A stretch of 38,013 nucleotides of DNA from Armatimonadota bacterium. GTDB taxonomy: Bacteria; Armatimonadota; UBA5829; DTJY01. The position numbers and the translations under genes were made by a program. The stretch is from positions 1-38,013 of the forward strand of contig JAIMAU010000018.1 in the NCBI GenBank assembly GCA_023511795.1, in the 5' to 3' direction. Below are positions 29,716 to 38,013 of this stretch, one piece after another. The number at the start of each line of letters is the position of its first letter. The first letter of the stretch is position 1. Below the pieces are notes generated by a model that searched no databases, was not told the origin of the DNA, and was given only the letters and a program-made list of their open reading frames with translations.

Positions 29716-30610
29716 GAGTAATGGAGCAACAGGGGGTGTGGGGTTTCGTCCGCTCCCGGAGTGAACCGGACATCTCACGACGCGGACTGACAACAGCCAC
29801 TCAGCACCTTGTCCGCATGCCGCTTGCAAACCGAGACAATATTCATTGCTACGGCTGGAGGTCGGCGACCGGCCGCTGTTTCCAACGGCTGGGCCGAAAC
29901 CTCAGGCATGCGGACAGCCCTGGTAAGGTTCTTGGGTCAGGGTCCAATTAAGCCACATGCTCAGCCGCTTGTGCAGGCGTCCCCAATTCCCATGATTTTC
30001 AGCCTTGCGGCCGTACTCCACAGGCGGGACACTTAACGCGTAAGCTCCGCCCCGGGAGAGTTCGTAGCTATTTAGTTTACTAGCTCATCACTCAGATAGT
30101 TCTGAGCCAGTGAACTAAATTGCCAACTAGCTCCCCCAGGACAAGTGTCCATCGTTTAGGGCCAGGACTACCCGGGGGCCAGACCGGTTCGCTCCCCTGG
30201 CTTTCGCGCCTTCAACGTCAGGAACAGCCTAGAGAGCTGCCTTCGCCATTGGTGTTCCTCCCGATATCAACGCATTTCACCGCTACACCGGGAATTCCAC
30301 TCTCCTCTACTGCCCTCAAGCCAAGCAGTATCGAGCGCACTTCCCCAGTTGGGCTGGGGGATTTCACGCCCGACTTGCCTGGCCGCCTAGGCGCCCTTTA
30401 CGCCCAGTGATACTGGCCAACGCTCGCACCCTACGTCTGAACCGCGACTGCTGGCACGTAGTTGGTCGGTGCTTCCTCTGGCAGGCTACGTGCCTGCCCG
30501 ACAGAGGTTTACAACCGCAGAAATTGAATTTCAAAATTAAGCGGCCTTCCTCCCTCACGCGGCGTCGCTGCGTCAGGGTTTCCCCCATTGCGCAAGATTC
30601 CCCACTGCTG

Positions 30611-30672
30611 CCCCCTACTCCCGGCGAGTTTGGGCCAAATTAGCAGATATTTTACCCTCCGGGATTCGGGGT
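30611..30672 (-). repeat. Expanded hairpin at 16S helix 12 region
   Basis: The universal hairpin ACTCCTACGGGAGGCAGC is replaced by a nested hairpin of about 60 bases closed by CCCC/GGGG and CCCGG/CCGGG, after which GGCAGCAG resumes normally. Confidence 0.65.
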
Positions 30673-30994
30673 CGGGGCCGTGTCTCAGTCCCCGTCTGGC
30701 TGGCCGTCCTCCCAGACCAGCTACCCGTCATCGGCTCGGTGGGCCTTTACCCCACCGACTACCTGATAGGACGCGGGCCCATCCTGGAGCGGAGAGCTTA
30801 ATCTCCCTTTAACCGGTCTAACATGCGTCAGACCGGCCACATCCGGGATTACCCCGCCTTTCGACGGGCTATCCCGGTCTCCAGGGCAGGTTGCCCACGC
30901 GTTACGCAACCGTTCGCCACTGAGGAGCGGGAGTGTGGGAGTTAGGGTTGCAAAACACAACCACCCTTAATTTTAGTCTTCCCGCTCCTCCGTA

Positions 30995-31028
<34 letters not shown>

Positions 31029-31081
31029 GCCCTGGACTGGGATCAGATCCTCCCAGGACCTTTGCTAATTTTATGCATTCC

Positions 31082-31100
31082 AAGCCGGCTTCGCCGAACC
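31082..31100 (-). other. 5' arm of the 16S processing stem in the rRNA leader
   Basis: In rRNA sense GGTTCGGCG followed by AAGCCGGCTT pairs with AAGCCGGCTT followed by TCCGGACC in the spacer (29161-29178), making about 17 bp with one small bulge across the whole 16S gene. This is the RNase III-type stalk expected for a 16S precursor. Confidence 0.7.
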
Positions 31101-31102
31101 AA

Positions 31103-31116
31103 ATTGTCAAGGTGCA
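31103..31116 (-). promoter_or_regulatory. boxA-like antitermination site in the rRNA leader
   Basis: TGCACCTTGACAAT in rRNA sense, about 45 bases before the 16S 5' end, is an exact copy of the spacer site. Two boxA copies, one before each large rRNA, match the organisation of E. coli rrn operons. I could not identify a convincing rrn promoter upstream. Confidence 0.75.
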
Positions 31117-31205
31117 TTTCTTCTAAATATTGTGTGCCCGTTCTCGCCACATGATAAACGCAACTATCAGCCCAACCCCAACATTTACAAACTTTCAAAC
31201 TCGCT

Positions 31206-31222
31206 TTGGCATACTTCTTGCA
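31206..31222 (+). promoter_or_regulatory. Candidate σ54 promoter
   Basis: TTGGCATACTTCTTGCA has the -24 GG and -12 GC elements exactly 10 bases apart and matches TTGGCAyrnnnnTTGCw well. It points toward the region 31235-31431 and the TPR gene beyond. No σ54 activator is in the window, so this rests on sequence match alone. Confidence 0.4.
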
Positions 31223-31234
31223 TTTATTTTGGAT

Positions 31235-31393
31235 GAAGGCGATTTGGCAAAGATACACAAGCAATAAAACTCCAAAAGAGACAGCCGAGCCAATCCAGAT
31301 AAGTAGGTGCGGCTTCAAGATAAATATGACTATCAGTTTTTGGGCAAGAAAGCCTATACGCTGGTCGGAGAGCTTTCTTTACCCCAAAAAGCC
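31235..31393 (+). other. Structured intergenic region, possible small RNA
   Basis: Between the rRNA leader and the TPR gene there is no gene for about 420 bases. It contains a strong hairpin at 31337-31390 (TTTTTGGG/CCCAAAAA outside, AAGAAAGC/GCTTTCTT inside) just before a terminator, and follows the σ54-like site. A small RNA of about 200 bases ending at the terminator is possible; I match no known family. Confidence 0.25.
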
Positions 31394-31431
31394 AGAAACA
31401 GCCACCTGTGGGGGGTGGCTGTTTCTATTTT
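31394..31431 (+). terminator. Rho-independent terminator
   Basis: AGAAACAGCCACC and GGTGGCTGTTTCT form a perfect 13-bp stem with a 7-base loop, followed by ATTTT. On the minus strand a CTTTTT also follows within a few bases, so it may work in both directions. No coding gene ends here, which suggests that an upstream non-coding transcript does. Confidence 0.75.
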
Positions 31432-31539
31432 GAACCAATGCTTGCGCCTTGACTTTTGGCATGCAATGTCCTAAAATTCTCACACTACCGGTCGGTTTAA
31501 AACTACCAGCATCTCAAATAGTTGCAAAAGAGGACTCAT

Positions 31540-34173
31540 ATGCCCACTAATCCGTTTCGTTTCCTAATCCCATGGATTCTGCTTTTGGTGATTCTTCCAT
31601 GCATTGCCGTAGCACAATATTCGAAGGCGTCACCAACAAGCCCCGCAAAGGCAGCTTACGACAAGGCTACACAGCTTGCTAAAGCAGGAAAACTCAAAGA
31701 AGCTGCCGTCGAGCTAAAGAAAGTAATCAAGCTCGACCCTAATTTCATCCCTGCCTATGCAAACCTAGCGCAGATAAGCTTCATGACCGGAGATCTAAAT
31801 TCCGCCGAGGCTTACCTAAAAGCCGGTCTAGGTAGGAAGCCGAACGACGCTAAGCTTCATCTAATGCTTGGACAAGTTCGTCTCCGCGCTGGAAGACGCA
31901 ATGAAGGCAAAGCCAGCTTGAAAAGGGCAATATCTCTTGATCCCAAACTAGCCGATGCCCATATGGAGCTTGGGACGGCATATGCAATGGAAAAAGAGTT
32001 TAAGCTTGCAGAAGCTGAGTTTAAAGAGGCAGTAAAGCTGAACCCCAAGGACGTGCAAGCTCAGTTTAACCTTGGTTCGGTTTTAGCAAGCCAAGGCAAG
32101 TTAAAAGAGGCGGCTGCTGCTTTCAAACGTGTTACAGATATCAACCCCAAAGATGCATACTCATGGTACGCACTTGCCTCATGTCAGGCGAAAATGAATG
32201 ATTGGAAATCCTCCTTCCAAAGCATCAAGAAAGCCGTCGCCTTAGACCCACAAAACAAGAACTACCTTGCATTCATGGGCTCAGTAGGCATTCAAGCAGG
32301 ACAATACAAGGAAGCAGCCGATGCTTTGGATAAACTCTCACGCCTAGATGCAAAAAACGCAAAAGTTTATTTCGAAGCAGGCCGCGCGTATTTTGGACTT
32401 AAAAACTATGGAGAAGCCGCAAAACGGTTTGCCAAAGCCTCTGAGCTCGACCCAAAGGACGACTTGGCTGCTTCTAACACAGGCGTATGTTATTCCCAGA
32501 TTGGGAAATTCGATGAAGCGAAAAAATGGTTTGAGAAAGCTATAAAAATTAATCCAAAAGAAAAAAGCAACTACCAAGGTTTGGCGTATATTTACGAGCA
32601 GCAAGGAAAGTATGACGATGCAATCACTCAATACCGCAAACTACTTTCTGTTGATCCCAAGAATATAGAAACAACTAGTCTAATAGCTGCCATCTATGAG
32701 CGCAAACATAATTATAACAACGCAATAGAAGTATACCGTGAGCATTTGAAAAATGACCCAAAACAACTTCAGGCATATGTAAACATAGTTAGGCTACTGC
32801 GGATGCAACAAAAGTTCAAAGAAGCCCTAGACGAAGCAAAAAAGATGCTCGAAATTGCACCTAATAATGTGGAAGCTTTGACAACCACAGCGCAAGTTTA
32901 CGAGTCGATGCAAAACTATGACGAGGCACTAAAATACTATGAGAAAGTAAAGCAGATTTCCCCAAAAGCTCAGCCCGCATACCTTTCAGCGGCATCGATC
33001 TATGAAGGTAAAGGCAAGCTGGAAGAAGCTATCAAGGAATACGAAGCTCTTGCAAAGGCAGACCCCACAAACCCAATGCCTTTTGCTAGGATAGCCGAAA
33101 TTCTCGAACGACAGGGTAAAATCGAAGACGCCATTGCAAAATATAGAGAAATCGAAAAGATAACTCCAAACAATGTCTTCTTACTAAAAAATATCGGCAG
33201 GCTGTTAGAACAGCTTGGCAAGAAAGAAGAAGCAATTGTTGAATACAGAAAACTCGCCAGCCGGGCCCCCGATGACCCAACAGCACGGCGCACATTAGCC
33301 GAAGCGTTAAATAGAAATGGACAATACGACGAAGCAATTAAAGAATATGAGATTCTACTCAAGAAAAACCCAAAAGATGTCGACACTATTTGGGCAATTG
33401 GCCGGATAATGGTTGACCAGAAAAAAGACAACGAGGCAATTGTAAAATTCAAAGAAGCGATTGCTATTGACCCCACTTACGCTCAAGCACTTGATACGAT
33501 GTTGCGCGTGTACGAAAAAAACGACAACGCCAAAGCTGGCCGAGAATTCGTTATCAATCTTATAAATAAGGATTCCAATAACCGCTCGGCTATGATGGCT
33601 CTTGTTGATTCGCATGAAAGGACTCGTTCGCTCTCCGAAGCAATCTTATTTTTCGAGGATTACCTCAAAAAGCACCCGAATAGTAGAGCTGCAAGGGAAA
33701 GCTTGATAGCTGTTTTTGACAAGCTTCAGCTCAAGGATGACGTCATTCGCATGTACAAGGAAATGATTGAAAAAGATCCAAACGATATCATGGCTCGCAG
33801 CTCGCTTGCCCAATACTACGAACGACAAAACATGATAAACGAGGCGATTGCCGAATATGAGCTACTTGCGAAGGACCGCCCTGCTGATATATATCCGCGC
33901 TATAGGCTAGCACAAATTTACGCTCAGAAAGGCGAGAAAGAAAAGGCAATAGAGATATACAAAAAGCTGCTGGAGGAACAGCCTGACAACCCATTCCTAA
34001 AAGAAGCAATGGACGACTTGCTTGGAACGCCACCCGAAGTCTCTCCGCCTGCTCCTGGGGACCAAACGCCAACGCCGGCACAGAATCCGCCACCACCAAG
34101 TGAAACCAAACCGACTGAAGACGCCAAGCCGCCAGCAGAGCCTGCGCCTACTCCCGTTGAGCAAACAAAATGA
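31540..34173 (+). CDS. Large exported TPR-repeat protein
   Basis: The 877-residue product has a signal peptide or signal anchor (about 1-26, PWILLLVILPCIAVAQ) and then about 22 tetratricopeptide repeats filling residues 35-815, each near 34 residues with the usual W/L-G-Y-A-F-A-P pattern (for example NPKDVQAQFNLGSVLASQGK). The C-terminal tail of about 50 residues is Pro/Thr/Glu-rich (PPAPGDQTPTPAQNP) and looks disordered. It is probably an extracytoplasmic scaffold. The ATG at 31540 follows AGAGG by 6 bases; an in-frame TTG 18 bases upstream is less likely. The stop abuts the sugar-binding protein region, suggesting one operon. Confidence 0.88.
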   Translation: MPTNPFRFLIPWILLLVILPCIAVAQYSKASPTSPAKAAYDKATQLAKAGKLKEAAVELKKVIKLDPNFIPAYANLAQISFMTGDLNSAEAYLKAGLGRKPNDAKLHLMLGQVRLRAGRRNEGKASLKRAISLDPKLADAHMELGTAYAMEKEFKLAEAEFKEAVKLNPKDVQAQFNLGSVLASQGKLKEAAAAFKRVTDINPKDAYSWYALASCQAKMNDWKSSFQSIKKAVALDPQNKNYLAFMGSVGIQAGQYKEAADALDKLSRLDAKNAKVYFEAGRAYFGLKNYGEAAKRFAKASELDPKDDLAASNTGVCYSQIGKFDEAKKWFEKAIKINPKEKSNYQGLAYIYEQQGKYDDAITQYRKLLSVDPKNIETTSLIAAIYERKHNYNNAIEVYREHLKNDPKQLQAYVNIVRLLRMQQKFKEALDEAKKMLEIAPNNVEALTTTAQVYESMQNYDEALKYYEKVKQISPKAQPAYLSAASIYEGKGKLEEAIKEYEALAKADPTNPMPFARIAEILERQGKIEDAIAKYREIEKITPNNVFLLKNIGRLLEQLGKKEEAIVEYRKLASRAPDDPTARRTLAEALNRNGQYDEAIKEYEILLKKNPKDVDTIWAIGRIMVDQKKDNEAIVKFKEAIAIDPTYAQALDTMLRVYEKNDNAKAGREFVINLINKDSNNRSAMMALVDSHERTRSLSEAILFFEDYLKKHPNSRAARESLIAVFDKLQLKDDVIRMYKEMIEKDPNDIMARSSLAQYYERQNMINEAIAEYELLAKDRPADIYPRYRLAQIYAQKGEKEKAIEIYKKLLEEQPDNPFLKEAMDDLLGTPPEVSPPAPGDQTPTPAQNPPPPSETKPTEDAKPPAEPAPTPVEQTK

Positions 34174-34220
34174 AACGAGGTGAACACAACCCAATACCTT
34201 TTAACCTAAGGAGGGTTCAG

Positions 34221-35144
34221 TTGAGAACAAAGTTTGCGGCAATTATGCTGAGCACAGTCCTAACGCTTACAATTGCGTCATGCAGTAAGAAGGAGGAAAG
34301 CAAAAAGCAATTTCGCGTTGGTGTTACACTCCTCACCAAAAGCCATCCATTTTACCAGGAACTTGAAGCCGCAATGCGGGAAACTGCTGAGAAAGAAGGC
34401 ATCGAGCTTAACATACAATCCGCCGAATTTAAAATGGATGACCAGCAGGCACAAATTGAAGATTTCATAACCCAACAAGTAGATGCAATTGTTGTTTGCC
34501 CTGTTGATTCCGATACAATTGGTGGGGCAATTCAACGAGCGAACGAAGCTAAAATTCCTGTTTTCACTGCAGACATCAAAGCAAACGAAGGCGACGTTGT
34601 ATGTCACATCGCTTCTGATAATGTAGCTGGCGGCCGTTTGGCTGGCGAGTACATGGCAAAGCTCTTAAAAGGAAAAGGAAAGATTATTATCATCGACCAT
34701 CCAAAAGTCATGAGCGTCCGCGACCGAACCAAGGGCTTCGTCGAAGCCATTTCGAAGTACCCTAGTATTAAGATAATCGACCGTCCGCCGGGGGATGGCG
34801 AACGTACAACTTCGATGAATGTGATGGAGAACATGCTACAAAGGCATCCTGACCTAGATGGAGTGTTCGCAATAAACGACAGTACTGCTTTAGGCGCATT
34901 GGCAGCAATACGGCAAGCAAAGCGGAATGATATAGTTATCGTTGGCTATGACGGCGACCCAGAAGCAAGGGATGAAATATTAAGAGACAGCCCCCTCAAA
35001 GCTGATGCAGTCCAGCATCCGCGAAAAATAGGCGAAATGACGATAAAAATGGTTGCCAAGTACTTAAGAGGCGAAAAAGTTCCAAAGGTTGTACCCATCG
35101 AAGTTGGTTTGATAGACAAGACATCGCTACAAGCAGAAAAGTAA
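34221..35144 (+). CDS. rbsB: Sugar-binding lipoprotein of a CUT2 (ribose-type) ABC importer
   Basis: The product is a type 1 periplasmic-binding protein (peripla_BP_4). I start at TTG 34221 because AAGGAGG lies 6 bases upstream; this gives a 308-residue lipoprotein precursor with a lipobox ending IASC, after which VGVTLLTKSHPFYQEL begins the mature domain. An ATG at 34170 overlaps the TPR stop (ATGA) and would add 17 residues before the signal peptide. Family motifs include VDAIVVCPVDSD, ASDNVAGGRLAGEYM and AINDSTALGALAAI. The sugar is not determined; ribose is only the family archetype. Confidence 0.9.
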   Translation: MRTKFAAIMLSTVLTLTIASCSKKEESKKQFRVGVTLLTKSHPFYQELEAAMRETAEKEGIELNIQSAEFKMDDQQAQIEDFITQQVDAIVVCPVDSDTIGGAIQRANEAKIPVFTADIKANEGDVVCHIASDNVAGGRLAGEYMAKLLKGKGKIIIIDHPKVMSVRDRTKGFVEAISKYPSIKIIDRPPGDGERTTSMNVMENMLQRHPDLDGVFAINDSTALGALAAIRQAKRNDIVIVGYDGDPEARDEILRDSPLKADAVQHPRKIGEMTIKMVAKYLRGEKVPKVVPIEVGLIDKTSLQAEK

Positions 35145-35179
35145 ACTTTCTGGACAGAAGTTAAAATTGGGTAGAAAAC

Positions 35180-36676
35180 ATGGGTGAAAAGCTTGCCCTC
35201 GAAATGAGGGGCATAACAAAAACTTATCCTGGCGTGAAGGCGCTCGATAATGTAGATTTTGAAGTTGCGAAAGGCGAAGTCCACGCACTTGTCGGTGAGA
35301 ACGGCGCTGGGAAATCCACACTCATGAAGATTCTAGCTGGCGCTCAACCAATGGACTCCGGCGAAATACGCATAAATGGCGAGGTAGTTCATATTACCTC
35401 GCCACAAAAGGCGATGGACCTCGGCATAAGCATCATTTACCAAGAGTTTAACCTCGTCCCATACCTTAACGCTGCTGAGAACATTTTCCTTGGCCGCGAG
35501 CCAAAGGGGATACTACCTGGTTTTATAGATTTCAAGACTATGTATGCAGAAGCTCAAAGGGTAATTGATTCTCTTGGCGTGAAGCTTGACGTCCGAACAC
35601 CCGTTAACCGCCTTTCGGTCGCCCAGCAGCAGATGGTCGAAGTGGCAAAGGCGACATCACGAAATGCCTCCATCATCGCAATGGACGAACCTTCGGCAAC
35701 ACTTACAGAACACGAGCTCCAAAACCTCTTCGAGCTGATTCGCTCACTCAAGAGCAAAGGCGTTAGCATCATATACATCTCCCATAGGTTGGAGGAAATT
35801 TTCCAAATAGCAGACAGGGTAACTGTTCTCCGAGATGGCAGGCTCGTTGGAACAAAGCCAGTCTCTGAGATTGACCGCGATGAAATCATTCGGATGATGG
35901 TTGGGCGCGAACTCAAAGAGAAGATTCCTAAAGAGAGCGTCGAGTTTGGTCCCCCAGCACTAACAATAAAAGGCCTATCTCGAAAAGGGATTCTGCATGA
36001 CATCAGCTTTACAGTTCACAAAGGCGAAGTGCTTGGCATTGCAGGACTTGTTGGCGCAGGCCGCACAGAACTTGCGCGTGCAATATTCGGCGCAGACCCC
36101 ATAGATTCAGGTGAGATATGGCTAAATGGAACCAGAGTAGATATTCGCTCGCCAAGGGATGCAATTCAGCTGGGCATTGGCCTTGTCACTGAGGACCGAA
36201 AGGAACTCGGCCTAATATTGGGTATGGTCGTCCGAGAAAACATTAGCCTTGCCAACCTCGATTCACTTACACGGTTTGGATTTGTTAACCGCCGTGAGGA
36301 GAAAAAGGCAGCCCTGAAGTTCGTCGAAGATCTAATGATAAAAACTCCAAGCATAGAACAACAAGTCCAGAACTTAAGCGGCGGCACTCAGCAAAAAGTT
36401 GTGCTTGCAAAGTGGCTTTTCACCCAATCGAAAGTATTAATATTTGACGAGCCAACTCGGGGCATCGATGTAGGTTCAAAAGTTGAGATCTACCAATTGA
36501 TGAACCAATTGGCGGCAAACGGCGCAGCTATCATTATGATTTCCTCCGAGCTACCAGAGATTTTAGGCATGAGCGACAGGATTATTGTAATGCATGAGGG
36601 GCGAATTGCCGGCGAACTTTCTAGAGAAGAAGCAACTCAGGAAAAAATAATGCACCTTGCCACCGGAGGGCAGTAA
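35180..36676 (+). CDS. rbsA: CUT2 sugar ABC transporter, tandem ATPase (RbsA-like)
   Basis: The 498-residue protein is two ABC ATPase halves in tandem, as in RbsA/MglA. The first has Walker [10 protein letters not shown], signature [10 protein letters not shown] and Walker [10 protein letters not shown]. The second has the degenerate Walker [10 protein letters not shown] typical of RbsA, an intact signature LSGGTQQKV and Walker [13 protein letters not shown]. It lies 35 bases after the binding-protein gene. Its family energises import of ribose, galactose and other monosaccharides or inositols. Confidence 0.94.
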   Translation: MGEKLALEMRGITKTYPGVKALDNVDFEVAKGEVHALVGENGAGKSTLMKILAGAQPMDSGEIRINGEVVHITSPQKAMDLGISIIYQEFNLVPYLNAAENIFLGREPKGILPGFIDFKTMYAEAQRVIDSLGVKLDVRTPVNRLSVAQQQMVEVAKATSRNASIIAMDEPSATLTEHELQNLFELIRSLKSKGVSIIYISHRLEEIFQIADRVTVLRDGRLVGTKPVSEIDRDEIIRMMVGRELKEKIPKESVEFGPPALTIKGLSRKGILHDISFTVHKGEVLGIAGLVGAGRTELARAIFGADPIDSGEIWLNGTRVDIRSPRDAIQLGIGLVTEDRKELGLILGMVVRENISLANLDSLTRFGFVNRREEKKAALKFVEDLMIKTPSIEQQVQNLSGGTQQKVVLAKWLFTQSKVLIFDEPTRGIDVGSKVEIYQLMNQLAANGAAIIMISSELPEILGMSDRIIVMHEGRIAGELSREEATQEKIMHLATGGQ

Positions 36677-36716
36677 GGGCAACCCAGGGTTCACGGCTGA
36701 AACTCAACCTAAGCGT

Positions 36717-36743
36717 TTGACGTGCGCTTAAATATCTTAAAAT
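36717..36743 (+). promoter_or_regulatory. Weak promoter-like sequence before the permease gene
   Basis: TTGACG (36717-36722) and TAAAAT (36738-36743) are 15 bases apart in the 119-base gap between the ATPase and permease genes. The spacing is short, so this may be only an internal secondary promoter or chance. Confidence 0.25.
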
Positions 36744-36795
36744 TTCTTGTATTGTCCGTTTATTATTACTCCATATTTCGCCTAAGGTTTTGATT

Positions 36796-37788
36796 ATGAA
36801 GCTAGCCTCTTACTTTAGAAGCACATCCCAATATGGTATTGTTATTTTCCTCATTCTCCTTAGCATCTACTTTGCTTACGCCACTGATGGCATTTTTCTC
36901 AGCGCCCGAAACATTGAGAATGTTTCTCGGCAGATAGCCATCAACACGATATTAGCAGTTGGCTTAACCTTTGTAATCATCTCTGGCGGAATTGATTTGT
37001 CCGTTGGTTCGGTTCTTGCACTTGCCGGCGTAATTTCTATGAAAGTTCTGTGCGATGGCCTGGTAATTGGCCAAAGCACCGTTATTCATCCGCTCTCCAC
37101 TGAATATGCAATCATACTTTCAGCGGTCATCGCCCTACTAGTCGGTGCAATCGCCGGGGCTTTCAATGGACTTGTAATAACCATCTTTCGAGTAGCTCCT
37201 TTTGTAGCGACTCTGGGAATGATGACAATTGCCCGAGGACTCGCATATGTTTATACTGACGGTCGCCCAGTGAGCCCTTTGCCCAGATCTGTTAGAGAAT
37301 TCGGTGCATCAACCATTCCACACACAGGAATACCAACACTGGTATTCATTGCTCTCCTTGTAGTTGCATTAGGACACCTTATGCTAGCCCGTATGAAATT
37401 TGGCCGCCACGTGTATGCCATAGGTGGAAATGAAGAGGCGGCAAGGCTTTCGGGAATCAATGTTGCACAATCCAAGTTGAAAATATATGTATTGTGTGGA
37501 ATGCTTGCTGGTCTCGGCGGAATGCTCCTTGCAACGCGCCTTGCATCTGGCGACCCAAAGTCAGGGACGATGTTCGAGTTAAACGCAATTGCTGCAGCAG
37601 TGCTTGGGGGCACAAGTCTTATGGGCGGGCGTGGAACAGTGTTAGGCACACTAATCGGAGCACTAGTAATCGGCGTTCTTGACAACGGTTTGATACTTCT
37701 AGGAGTCTCAGCATTTTACCAAATGGTCGCCAAAGGTTTTGTTATCCTCGGCGCAGTAATCCTTGACCAATTAACACGCAGACCTTGA
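36796..37788 (+). CDS. rbsC: CUT2 sugar ABC transporter permease (RbsC-like)
   Basis: The 330-residue membrane protein has about eight to ten hydrophobic helices and the RbsC signatures: GGIDLSVGS in the cytoplasmic loop region, VAPFVATLGMMTIARGLAY, GGNEEAARLSGIN and AAVLGGTSLMGGRGTVLGT. ATG 36796 follows AAGG by 9 bases; an in-frame TTG six bases upstream is an alternative. It completes the binding protein-ATPase-permease set. The substrate is unknown. Confidence 0.93.
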   Translation: MKLASYFRSTSQYGIVIFLILLSIYFAYATDGIFLSARNIENVSRQIAINTILAVGLTFVIISGGIDLSVGSVLALAGVISMKVLCDGLVIGQSTVIHPLSTEYAIILSAVIALLVGAIAGAFNGLVITIFRVAPFVATLGMMTIARGLAYVYTDGRPVSPLPRSVREFGASTIPHTGIPTLVFIALLVVALGHLMLARMKFGRHVYAIGGNEEAARLSGINVAQSKLKIYVLCGMLAGLGGMLLATRLASGDPKSGTMFELNAIAAAVLGGTSLMGGRGTVLGTLIGALVIGVLDNGLILLGVSAFYQMVAKGFVILGAVILDQLTRRP

Positions 37789-37828
37789 CCGTTCCTAAAA
37801 CGCATGATAGATTAGGCATGGAGCACAT

Positions 37829-38013
37829 ATGCCAAGCTTCCTAACGAAAATCACCTCAAAGAGTGCATTTTCAAAACGCCAAAGGAAAGCGATTCTTGTG
37901 GCTGCTGGTGCCGCTACGATTGTCACCCTCATCTTAGTTGCCTACATCCCGGCAATGCAAGGAGGATATATCTGGGACGACGACGTCTATGTTACCGAGA
38001 ATACGCTTCTAAC
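37829..38013 (+). CDS. N-terminal fragment of a TMTC/DUF1736-like membrane TPR protein
   Basis: The frame is open to the right edge of the window, giving 61 complete codons. It shows a basic N terminus, one membrane helix (about 21-43) and then GGYIWDDDVYVTENTLL, a motif that marks bacterial relatives of TMTC proteins (multi-span membrane proteins with a C-terminal TPR region and a probable glycosyltransferase-C fold). GGAG lies just before the ATG. Function cannot be judged from the fragment. Confidence 0.65.
   Translation, partial: MPSFLTKITSKSAFSKRQRKAILVAAGAATIVTLILVAYIPAMQGGYIWDDDVYVTENTLL

Noticed and set aside
31337-31390. Long hairpin as a terminator
   Set aside because: Neither strand has a run of T after the stem; the terminator is the separate hairpin at 31394-31431.

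Overview
The window comes from a bacterial chromosome. The organism is diderm, because a signal-peptide β-barrel protein with a His-rich loop sits beside a metal ABC importer. Protein genes are tightly packed, often overlap by 4 bases, use GTG and TTG starts fairly often (recO, deoC, trpC, murI, the porin gene, the sugar-binding gene), and mostly carry good Shine-Dalgarno (SD) sequences such as AGGAGG. I cannot assign a phylum; an Armatimonadota-like or other deep-branching diderm lineage is a guess. The rRNA is much more GC-rich than the coding DNA, which would fit a thermophile.

Layout. 9-4617 (+): an arsenic-type operon with ArsM methyltransferase, an ArsP/DUF318 permease, three thioredoxin-fold proteins and a CcdA-like electron conduit. 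4618-12870 (-): a complete trpEGDCFBA operon followed by deoC and recO, with a clear promoter before trpE and a divergent Nudix gene. 13504-18140 (-): amidase, GerMN protein, murI, rph, rdgB. 18435-20508: a secreted phosphoesterase (-) and a metal-dependent hydrolase (+). 20724-24945 (-): a Zn/Mn-type ABC importer with an outer-membrane barrel and a small Cys-rich membrane protein. 25042-25935 (-): a membrane metallopeptidase. About 26008-31058 (-): a 16S-23S rRNA operon. 31540-38013 (+): a large TPR protein, a CUT2 sugar ABC transporter and the start of a membrane TPR protein.

The striking object is the rRNA operon. It is full length, with two boxA-like antitermination sites and long processing stems around both rRNAs. 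Yet it departs from bases that are almost invariant in all life. The 16S has lost the anti-Shine-Dalgarno CCUCC, has U at the decoding adenines 1492/1493, lacks G926, and has rewritten 530 and 790 loops. The 23S is altered at A2058, A2059, A2062, A2503, U2506, G2553 and G2661 and in the H69 loop. Many substitutions inside universally conserved helices are paired by compensating changes (for example 10-24, 11-23, 20-915, 506-525, 784-798, 924-1392, 928-1389, 932-1385, 1055-1205, 1410-1490, 1411-1489). That is not how a decaying pseudogene looks. Because the surrounding mRNAs carry strong SD sequences, the cell should also own a conventional rRNA operon elsewhere, so this one is a candidate second, structurally constrained but functionally divergent ribosomal RNA set. 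It also has no 5S gene and no spacer tRNA. All E. coli numbering was assigned by eye and from memory.
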